From assembly GCF_004115155.1 (NCBI RefSeq), contig NZ_RDSM01000001.1:124001-188000 (forward strand): 64,000 nt of DNA, in the 5' to 3' direction. Source of the stretch: Granulicella sibirica. Its GTDB lineage: Bacteria; Acidobacteriota; Terriglobia; Terriglobales; Acidobacteriaceae. The notes under the pieces are model-generated. The model was not told the origin of the DNA, searched no databases, and was given only the letters and a program-made list of their open reading frames with translations. The translations under genes were made by a program, and so were the position numbers. Shown piece by piece: positions 16,862-23,384 of this stretch (the stretch's first letter is position 1; each line of letters opens with the position of its first letter).

Positions 16862-17159
16862 CCGTACACAGCACCAGGGGACAGATAGCGCCTTATCTTA
16901 TAAAGGCGATTCTGAATAATAGACGCGGGAAACGCCCAGCAGTTTCCGGAAAGTCTTAGTGCTGTATCTGGATCGCCCTGGTTCGAAGTCTGGTGGTGGC
17001 GCAGCGCAGTGCGGGAGATACAGCGACTTGAAGGAAGCCGCTTCATCCGGGGCCGCTGACTATGGGCGTTGAATATGCCTGAGTCGTTTGTGGTGGGCAG
17101 GGGGGCGGAGTTTTGGGTGTGCCGAGAGGATCTGCGTCACGTGTCTATGGCGGCGTATA
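16862..17159. other. Non-coding gap between the secreted protein and the IS91-type element
   Basis: No gene is supported. A short hairpin, CGCCTT at 16889-16894 with AAGGCG at 16903-16908, is AT-rich inside and could weakly terminate the preceding gene. The left boundary of the mobile element should lie somewhere in or just right of this gap. Confidence 0.4.
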
Positions 17160-17160
17160 A

Positions 17161-17181
17161 GCTTCGGAACGTTGTCGAAGC
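17161..17181. repeat. Hairpin near the left end of the IS91-type element
   Basis: GCTTCG at 17161-17166 pairs with CGAAGC at 17176-17181. It lies about 90 bases beyond the transposase stop. IS91-family elements end in short subterminal hairpins rather than long inverted repeats, so this may mark a terminal region; the exact end is not determined. Confidence 0.35.
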
Positions 17182-17268
17182 ATGCAGGCAGAGGAAGACA
17201 AGAGCAGTAAAGGTCGCTCGGGGCGCAGGTCGGGTATGCATGCCGAGGCACGGGATCAAGGTGTTGGT

Positions 17269-18432
17269 TCATGCGGCACGCCCTTGTGCGCACGGTGGAG
17301 ATCGAGCCAGCAGTTGTGCCGGTGTGAGCCGTTCGATGAGTTGCATGGTTCCACCGCAGTGCGGGCACCTCGGAAGCGTCTGTGGTCGGGTGACTTGAGG
17401 TCCCTGGGTTGATCGATGGGGTGCTCTCTGGAGCAGGCTGAAGCAGAGCGGCAGCAGTATGGCGCGCTGCCGGTTGGCGAGGAAGCCGAAGTTGCGGATG
17501 CGTACGAAGCCTCGTGGAAGCAGGTGCAGCAGGAAACGGCGCAGGAACTCATCGACCGGCAGGCTCATGACGCGCTTCTTGTTGCCGTGGGCGGAGTCTC
17601 GCCAGCGGAAGCTGACCTGGCCGTCGGACAGGGAGACCAGCCTGCTGTTGGAGATGCCGACGCGGTGGGTATAGGCACCGAGATAGCGCAGCGCGTGTTC
17701 CGGTCCGCCGAAGGGCCGCTTGGAGTAGACGACCCAGTCGTGACGGAACAGGACTCTGAGCCAGGCGGCGAAGCTGCATGGCTCGACGAGCGATGCAAGG
17801 TGGCCGTGGAACTCGAGCTTGTCGTCATGGACGCAGTCTTGAGGCCAGCGATGAACTTGCCGCGAAAGACACGTCCAAGCACCTTGACCGGGAGGAAGAA
17901 GGTGCGGCGTGACGAGATCCAGCTGCCGTGATCCGGTGCCAGACCGCCGGAGGCGATGACGCAGTGAACATGGGGATGATGCTGCAACTTCTGGTCCCAG
18001 GTGTGGAGAACGCTGAAGAATCCAATCAGGGCTCCAAGGTGTCGCGGATCGCGAGCGACCTCCAGCAACGTGGCGGCACTGGCGCGGAACAGCAGTCCAT
18101 AGATCAACCGCTTGTTCTGGAGTGCGAGCGGTGCCAGTTCACGCGGGAGCGTGAACACAGCATGGACGTAGCGGGTGGGCAGCAGCTCCCGTTCGCGCTG
18201 CTGGAGCCAGCGGATGCGGGCGTTGCCCTGGCACTTAGGGCAGTGCCGATTACGGCACGAGTTATAGGAGATGGCGGTATGACCGCAACGGGAGCACTGA
18301 TCGCGATGGCCACCGAGAGCAGCTGTGCGGCATCGCGTGATCGCCAGCAGTACCTTCTCATGCTGGCCGTTGATCCACTTGCGGCTGCGTTCGATGAAAC
18401 CCTGCCCCTTCGTAGCGAATGATGTCGGCCAT
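17269..18432 (-). pseudogene. IS91-family transposase with two frameshifts
   Basis: Reading from the ATG at 18432 gives MADIIRYEG, then the frame must shift past an extra G in the run at 18405-18408 to continue GFIERSRKWINGQHEKVLL. The zinc-binding region (DQCSRCGHTAISYNSCRNRH, CPKCQG) and PTRYVHAVFTLPRELAPL follow, then the HUH motif in QKLQHHPHVHCVIASGG. A second shift, consistent with one lost base near 17829-17831 (after FIAGLKTA), restores DKLEFHGHLASLVEPCSFA, then ALRYLGAYTHRVGISN and SFRWRDSAHGNKKRVMSLP to the stop at 17269. Both breaks are in otherwise well-preserved sequence, suggesting recent decay or assembly errors. No intact copy is seen elsewhere in the window. Confidence 0.85.
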
Positions 18433-18449
18433 CTTCAGAGGAGACCGGC

Positions 18450-19334
18450 TTATACGCTGCGTATCGCTTCTCGTGATGTCGCGAGCTGAAGCATGTCGAG
18501 CGGACTTGCTGTTGCGCTCAGGTGCTTGTTGGAGAGGTGCAGATAGATCGTGGTCTCTTCAAGATCTCGATGGCCGAGCAGGATCTGGATCGTGCGGAGG
18601 TCGGCGCCTGCCTCCAGCAGATGCGTCGCGAAGCAGTGGCGCAGGGTATGCGGATGGATGTGCTTATGCTCCAGGCCGGCGCGGAGCGCGGCCTGCTGAC
18701 ATGCTGTCCACAGCACCTTGGTAGTAACCGGGCGGCTCGACGTATGCCATCGGTTGCCGGGAAACAGCCACTCGCCCGGCTTGTGCCGAAGCCCGCGCCA
18801 GTAAGTTCGCAGCGCTTCAAGCAGCGCCGGACTCAACATCACATCCCGATCCTTGCGCCCCTTGCCTCCTCGGATGTGAACCACCATCCGTTGACTGTCG
18901 ATGTCGGTCACCTTCAGCCGCGCCACCTCCGCCCGTCGCGCTCCCGTGGCATAGAGCGTCATGACCAGGATGCGTTGGAACGGCGTCTCCGTCGCATCGA
19001 TCAGACGAGCGACCTCCTGCTGACTGAGGATCTGCGGAAGATGCAAGACCTTCTTCGGGTAGGGTGTCTGGGCGACGCTCCACCCACGCCTCAGCACCTG
19101 AATGTAGAGGAAGCGCAACGCCGCCAGCCGCTGCGTGACCGTGTTGGGAGCCAGCTTCCAGTTGCGGAACATCGCAGCCTGATACTGGCGGATGTGGTCC
19201 GGGCCAAGCTTGTCCGGCGCACAATGGAAATGACGAGCAAAGTGCTCGACGGTGCTGATGTAGGCGCGAATCGTGGACGGAGCGTAGTTGCGGCGCTCCA
19301 ACTCTTCCAGCATGATCTGACGTAGATGGGTCAC
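18450..19334 (-). CDS. Tyrosine recombinase/integrase carried by the IS91-type element
   Basis: 294-residue phage-integrase-family recombinase. An N-terminal SAM-like core-binding domain (residues about 1-90, EELERRNYAPSTIRAYISTV) precedes the catalytic domain. All expected active-site residues are visible: Arg in YATGARRAEVARL, Lys in RGGKGRKDRDV, His-x-x-Arg in HPHTLRHCFATH, His in LLGHRDLEET and the nucleophile Tyr in TIYLHLS. It ends 17 bases before the transposase start, so the two would be co-expressed. Pairing of a XerD-like recombinase with an IS91 transposase is known for several ISs; its role in transposition is not settled. Confidence 0.93.
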   Translation of the reverse strand: MTHLRQIMLEELERRNYAPSTIRAYISTVEHFARHFHCAPDKLGPDHIRQYQAAMFRNWKLAPNTVTQRLAALRFLYIQVLRRGWSVAQTPYPKKVLHLPQILSQQEVARLIDATETPFQRILVMTLYATGARRAEVARLKVTDIDSQRMVVHIRGGKGRKDRDVMLSPALLEALRTYWRGLRHKPGEWLFPGNRWHTSSRPVTTKVLWTACQQAALRAGLEHKHIHPHTLRHCFATHLLEAGADLRTIQILLGHRDLEETTIYLHLSNKHLSATASPLDMLQLATSREAIRSV

Positions 19335-19406
19335 AGAGAATCCTCCTTCTCTGCGACAAACGCTAGATCATCACCTCAACCGCCCGCCTAGCGCACGCGA
19401 ATGCGT

Positions 19407-19420
19407 CCGCCGCACGGCGG
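19407..19420. repeat. Hairpin near the right end of the IS91-type element
   Basis: CCGCC-GCAC-GGCGG, a 5-bp perfect stem with a 4-base loop, lies 70 bases upstream of the recombinase start and just before GTTCAAG. It may belong to the terminal region of the element. Confidence 0.3.
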
Positions 19421-19430
19421 CTTCGTTCAA

Positions 19431-19730
19431 GTCGGGTTTTCGGCACTCACGACGTTTGCAGCCGACCGCAGTGGCGAAGTTGCCGACGACGCCGTTTCGC
19501 GCAAATTGAGTCAAGGCGTGAGCCTTCTGGACAAAGCCCTTGGAAGACGCAGACGCCCTATCTGATCAAGGGCGTACCTTCCGAAAGTCAGCATTCCCCT
19601 CCCCACCCCACCATCCGAAAGCCCCCTCAGACCCACCCCGCCGCATGCATATCTATGCACGAAAACCCGCATAATCATTAGCGTTGACCGCACCCCACCC
19701 ACCTGCCATGCTCGTTCTCAGAGACCCCGC
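19431..19730. other. Gap between mobile element and amidinotransferase-fold gene, with a palindrome
   Basis: No gene is supported here. A perfect 6-2-6 palindrome, TGCATATCTATGCA, lies at 19646-19659, about 70 bases upstream of the next start codon, and a TTGACC hexamer at 19684-19689 could be a -35 element. The palindrome is a candidate operator for the downstream gene; the binding protein is unknown. Confidence 0.35.
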
Positions 19731-20633
19731 ATGACAACCAACAAAACCAACAAGACCGACAAATCCTCCCCGCACCCCATCCCCACCCTCCTCATGTGCC
19801 GCCCCACCCTCTACCAGGTTGCCTACGTCATCAACCCATGGATGGAAGGCAACCTCGGCAACTCCTCCCAGCCCCGCGCCATGCAGCAGTGGGAGCATCT
19901 CCACGCCACCCTCTCCCGCCTCGCCCGCGTCCTTCTCGTCGACCCCGTCCCCGGCTCACCCGACATGGTCTTCACCGCCAACGCCGGCCTCGCCCGCGAC
20001 GGCATCGTCGCCATCAGCAGCTTCCATCACCCCGAGCGCCAGGCCGAAGAAGAGCACTTCCGCCGCTGGTTCGTCGACGCAGGCTACCGCATCATCGATC
20101 TCCCCCGCGACACCTCCTTCGAAGGCGAAGGCGACGCCCTCTTCTCCACCGACGGATCCACCCTATGGGTAGGCCACGGCGCCCGCACCCACCGTCAAAG
20201 CCACACGCTATTGGAATCTCTCTGGCCCGCGAAGGTAGAGAGCCTTCACCTCACCGACCCGCGTTTCTACCACCTCGACACCTGCTTCTCCCCACTCGAA
20301 GACGGCTCGCTCCTCTACTACCCACCCGCCTTCGACGCCCCATCCCTCGCCCGCATTCACGCCGTCTACGCACCCGAACAACGCATAGCGGTCACCGAAG
20401 AAGACGCCCTGCGCTTCGCCTGCAACGCCGTCAACCTCGGTCGCACCATCGTCCTCAACCACATCAGCCCGGACCTCGAACGCACCCTGCGTGACCGTGG
20501 CTTCGACGTCATCCAGCTAGCCCTCGACGAGTTCCTCAAGGCAGGCGGAGCCGCTAAATGCCTCGTGATGAAACTGACTTCCGAGATCCACACCGCGCAA
20601 TCCACAAGCGACCCGGCAACCAGGGCCGCCTAG
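19731..20633 (+). CDS. Dimethylarginine dimethylaminohydrolase/arginine deiminase-like hydrolase
   Basis: 300-residue member of the guanidino-group-modifying (pentein) superfamily, which hydrolyses or transfers the amidino group of arginine derivatives. Signatures: PWMEGNLGNSSQPRAMQQWE, the substrate-binding PDMVFTANAGLARDG, FEGEGDALF, the His motif FYHLDTCFSPL, and the catalytic Cys near residue 281 in GGAAKCLVMKL. The length and motif spacing fit the DDAH/CtlX-like branch rather than arginine deiminase proper. The first 20 residues are low-complexity (TTNKTNKTDKSS). The stop overlaps that of the convergent zinc-ribbon gene in CTAG. The exact substrate is uncertain. Confidence 0.85.
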   Translation: MTTNKTNKTDKSSPHPIPTLLMCRPTLYQVAYVINPWMEGNLGNSSQPRAMQQWEHLHATLSRLARVLLVDPVPGSPDMVFTANAGLARDGIVAISSFHHPERQAEEEHFRRWFVDAGYRIIDLPRDTSFEGEGDALFSTDGSTLWVGHGARTHRQSHTLLESLWPAKVESLHLTDPRFYHLDTCFSPLEDGSLLYYPPAFDAPSLARIHAVYAPEQRIAVTEEDALRFACNAVNLGRTIVLNHISPDLERTLRDRGFDVIQLALDEFLKAGGAAKCLVMKLTSEIHTAQSTSDPATRAA

Positions 20634-20851
20634 CTGTCCTTGCGATACAGCAGGTTCCGCATCGCGCTTCGCCGAGCCTCATTGGCTTCCGCCACGCTCT
20701 TCCGCTCGTCAGCGTCCATCTTCCCCTTAGGCGTCTCATCGGACTCCTCAGGCATGCTGCACTCCGGGCAGCGATTGGCGAAACCCGGCTTATCCGGCTT
20801 CAGCTCGAACTCTTCTTCGCAAACGACACAGGTTCTAATCGGGAAAGGCAT
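20630..20851 (-). CDS. Small zinc-ribbon protein
   Basis: 73 residues starting at the ATG at 20851, which has GGAG ten bases upstream; ten more residues upstream in frame lack a ribosome site. Two CxxC knuckles (RTCVVCEEEFEL and ANRCPECSMPE) form a probable zinc ribbon, followed by a charged helical tail (DADERKSVAEANEARRSAMR). No specific family is recognised. Its stop codon overlaps the convergent hydrolase gene in CTAG. It could bind RNA, DNA or protein. Confidence 0.75.
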   Translation of the reverse strand: MPFPIRTCVVCEEEFELKPDKPGFANRCPECSMPEESDETPKGKMDADERKSVAEANEARRSAMRNLLYRKDS

Positions 20852-20938
20852 TGCAGTACTCCAGCGGTAAGACAGGCTCACGCCCGTCGGGAAAACGGAT
20901 CGGCCCGAAGCCCTATCCAGTGACAGAGATCATACGCG

Positions 20939-21295
20939 TTACGTCTTCGCGCACGTCGGCAGATAGCGCTCCAACAGCTTCTGGATCTTGCGAGGCTCTT
21001 CCCCCTTGCGAAGAAATCCATCCGCGCACGACATCGCGCTGTCGGGAATGAACACCCGGCCGCTCAGCAGGATCAAGGGGACGCTCGGCTTCGCCGCACG
21101 CAACCCAGCCATCAATTCATCTCCCGACATATCCGGAAGGTGATAGTCCAGGATCACAAGGTCGATCTTCGATGACCTGAACTCATGCAGACCTTCGGCC
21201 CCGGTCAGAGCGGCCACCGAATCGTATCCGAAGACCCGCAGCACGTCCTTGCGGGCCTTGACTCCAAGTTCATCATCATCGATGAGGAGGATCAT
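20939..21295 (-). CDS. Stand-alone response regulator receiver domain
   Basis: 118-residue CheY-like protein with no output domain. Acidic pocket DDD (residues 6-8), phospho-acceptor Asp in VILDYHLPDMSG, Ser of LILLSG and Lys in GFLRKGEEP are all present. The ATG at 21295 is preceded by a GAGA ribosome site. It resembles the receiver at 38990-39364 in length and in several motifs (ILDYxxPxMxG, LLLSx, KGE), so the two are likely paralogues. No kinase gene adjoins it, so its partner is unknown. Confidence 0.92.
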   Translation of the reverse strand: MILLIDDDELGVKARKDVLRVFGYDSVAALTGAEGLHEFRSSKIDLVILDYHLPDMSGDELMAGLRAAKPSVPLILLSGRVFIPDSAMSCADGFLRKGEEPRKIQKLLERYLPTCAKT

Positions 21296-21640
21296 CGTCT
21301 GTCTCTTCCCGCGTGGAGCCCGGCGAACTCGCAGCGGTGCAGCACGCTACACCAGCCGCTACCCGATTTTATCGTTCCCACGCCATGATGCTCAACCTGG
21401 CGAGCTGCGGGTCCCCCAGTGTCTTCCCTGCCGCAAGTTGCAGCACGTGACTCACCAAACCACGTTCACCAATCGCTCATACAGCGCCGCTTGGCCCAGT
21501 GCAAGGCTTCTTCACTGACCGAAAGGCGCCAAAGTCTCTATCGACCGGCAAGCCTCACAGAATGACCCGAAGGCTTTTCGGCTTCGATTGCTTCCACGCC
21601 TCAGGAAGAAAAAGCCTCCGTCGTCTAAACTGACTCACAC
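21296..21640. other. 345-base divergent intergenic region
   Basis: No gene is supported. It separates the receiver from the M24 peptidase, which are divergent, so both promoters should be inside. A small hairpin, CCGAA at 21567-21571 with TTCGG at 21577-21581, is the only structure noticed. Confidence 0.4.
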
Positions 21641-22906
21641 ATGCCCACACGCCGCTCCTTCCTGCTCACCTCCGCAGCCGCAACGGCCGCCCTGCCTCTC
21701 GCCGCCCAAACCTCCAGCCATGCCCCCACTCCCACCCTCCCGGCGCCCATCGCCGCCCTCAAGAACCGCTCCCACGAAGCCGTTCCCATCACCCTCGCCG
21801 AACGCCAGCGCCGCGTTGACCGCGCCCGCGAGCTCATGGCCCGGCAGAAGATCGCCGCGCTCTGCATCACCGGCGGAACCTCCCTCGGCTACTTCACCGG
21901 AATCCGCTCAGGCGTCTCCGAGCGAATCTTCGCCTGGATCCTACCCGCCAGCGGCGCTCCCTACATCGTCTGCCCCGCCTTTGAAGAAGCCCGCATGACC
22001 GAGCAGCTCAGCCAGCTCCCCGAAGGCGCCCAGACACGCATCTACACCTGGAACGAGGACGAAGACCCCTACGCCCTCCTCGTCAAGCACCTCCCGCACC
22101 CCGGCCCCCTCGCCCTCGACGAGCGCGTCCCCTTCGTCTACGCCGACCGCCTCGCCCAGGCCGACCCCTCCCGCAAGGTCGTATCCGGCATCCCCATCAC
22201 CGCCGGCTGCCGCTCCATCAAGTCCCCCGCCGAGCTCGCCATCATGCAGCTCGCCAACAACATCACTCTCTCCTGCTACAAAGCCGCCTTCGAATCCGCC
22301 ACTCCCGGCCTCACCACCGCCGGCTTCACCGCCCTCGTCGACTCCGCCTTCGCCCAGTGCGGAGTCCGGGGCGACGTCTCCTGCCAGACCGGCGAGTGGT
22401 CCGCCCTGCCGCACGGAAGCATCAAGCCCCAGGTCATCCGCGAAAACCAGATCGTCCTCATCGACGACGGGTGCGTCCTCGAGGGCTACGTCTCCGACAT
22501 CTCCCGCACCTTCGTCTTCGGCAAGGCCACCGACCGCCAGAAGAAGATCTTCGACATCGTCCACACCGCCCAGGCCGCCGCTCTCTCCGCCGCCCGCGTC
22601 GGAGCCCCCTGCCACGTCGTTGATGACGCCGCCCGCAAGGTCGTCACCGATGCCGGTTTCGGCCCCGATTACAAGACCTTCCTCCACCGCCTCGGCCACG
22701 GCATCGGCATGGACGGCCACGAGTGGCCCTACCTCGTTCGCGGCAACAACCAGCCCCTGGAAGTAGGCATGTGCTTCTCCGACGAACCCGGAATCTACCT
22801 TCCCGGCGAGTTCGGTGTCCGCCTCGAAGACGACTGGCACCTCACCGAGTCCGGCGGAGTCATGTTCACCCCCACAAGCTCGAGCCTCGAAAACCCGTTC
22901 GCCTAG
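21641..22906 (+). CDS. M24 family metallopeptidase (Xaa-Pro aminopeptidase-like), Tat-exported
   Basis: 421-residue creatinase/aminopeptidase-fold peptidase that likely cleaves Xaa-Pro or related dipeptide bonds. The N-terminus MPTRRSFLLTSAAATAALPL is a twin-arginine signal, so the folded metalloenzyme is exported. The creatinase N-terminal domain spans about residues 55-190 and the pita-bread domain 200-415. Metal ligands are visible: Asp in IDDGCVLEGYVSDISRTF (two), His in HRLGHGIGMDGHE, Glu in SDEPGIYLPG and Glu in GVRLEDDWHLT. The start is fixed by the Tat motif. It is a single gene, followed by repeat-rich DNA. Confidence 0.93.
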   Translation: MPTRRSFLLTSAAATAALPLAAQTSSHAPTPTLPAPIAALKNRSHEAVPITLAERQRRVDRARELMARQKIAALCITGGTSLGYFTGIRSGVSERIFAWILPASGAPYIVCPAFEEARMTEQLSQLPEGAQTRIYTWNEDEDPYALLVKHLPHPGPLALDERVPFVYADRLAQADPSRKVVSGIPITAGCRSIKSPAELAIMQLANNITLSCYKAAFESATPGLTTAGFTALVDSAFAQCGVRGDVSCQTGEWSALPHGSIKPQVIRENQIVLIDDGCVLEGYVSDISRTFVFGKATDRQKKIFDIVHTAQAAALSAARVGAPCHVVDDAARKVVTDAGFGPDYKTFLHRLGHGIGMDGHEWPYLVRGNNQPLEVGMCFSDEPGIYLPGEFGVRLEDDWHLTESGGVMFTPTSSSLENPFA

Positions 22907-22951
22907 AGCAACACGGCGGTCAGCATGGAGGGTCCCACATCTCCTTTCCTT

Positions 22952-23025
22952 CGTCATTCCCGAAGGAATCCGCCTTGAGTCCCGCCCGTTGCCGTTGCCG
23001 TTCTGGTTGTCATTCCCGAAGGGAT
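22952..23025. repeat. Two TTCCCGAAGG-type repeats (copies 2 and 3)
   Basis: CGTCATTCCCGAAGGAATCC at 22952-22971 and TTCTGGTTGTCATTCCCGAA with GGGAT at 23001-23025 match each other and the copy at 14984-15020. All share the palindromic core ATTCCCGAAGGGAT/AAT. Two copies side by side and one 8 kb away support a dispersed family. Confidence 0.6.
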
Positions 23026-23182
23026 TCGGCGTTCGCCATTGTCTCTTCAGAGCCATCCAAAATCTTGTCAAGCCCCCAAACGGCCTATCTCGCTCATTCC
23101 AAAAGGAAAAGTCGGTGTCCTTTTAGTTATGGTCAGTTAGATACAATTGAAGTAGATCAAAAAGACGTCTCAGGACGCTGGA

Positions 23183-23219
23183 TTAGGGGTGGATCGCGAT
23201 GCTTGCGATCCACCCCTAA
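23183..23219. repeat. Perfect 15-bp inverted repeat with 7-base loop
   Basis: TTAGGGGTGGATCGC at 23183-23197 is exactly complementary to GCGATCCACCCCTAA at 23205-23219, loop GATGCTT. It is followed by CCCCTTTCCTTG, which is pyrimidine-rich but not a clean T-tract. It could be a strong terminator, a REP-like unit or a structured RNA. It lies 280 bases after the M24 gene and 165 bases before recQ. Confidence 0.7.
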
Positions 23220-23384
23220 CCCCTTTCCTTGCTAATATTTAGCCGTAACCCCTTTGCCTGTATTCAGTTACAGGGTCCTACTAGCCTTATCCCCAACAAA
23301 ATAAAAGAGTTGGACGCGGGCTATGGGGAGGGGGGTATACCGGCCAGTTCTGCACAGTGAGAGGAATCGCTGAAGACGAAGAAC

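Larger units (their letters stand above)
17161..19430 (-). mobile_element. IS91-family-like element (approximate limits)
   Basis: The element carries, in minus-strand order, a tyrosine recombinase (19334-18450) and a Y2/HUH-type IS91 transposase (18432-17269). IS91-type elements move by rolling-circle-like transposition, make no target duplication and prefer GAAC/CAAG targets. Limits are estimated: hairpins lie at 17161-17181 and 19407-19420, and the tetranucleotides GTTC/CAAG occur at 19425-19431. The transposase is broken by two frameshifts, so this copy is probably inactive unless these are sequencing errors. Confidence 0.7.
22907..23384. other. 478-base gap with repeats and a long perfect hairpin
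   Basis: No gene is supported. It holds two TTCCCGAAGG-type repeats and the 15-bp hairpin at 23183-23219. The stretch 23110-23180 is distinctly AT-richer than the neighbourhood (TTTTAGTTATGGTCAGTTAG). The recQ promoter should lie near the right end. Confidence 0.55.

Noticed and set aside
21941..23071. Minus-strand open frame of 376 codons
   Set aside because: Antisense to the M24 peptidase; Gly/Asp/Val-rich without motifs and running into repeats.
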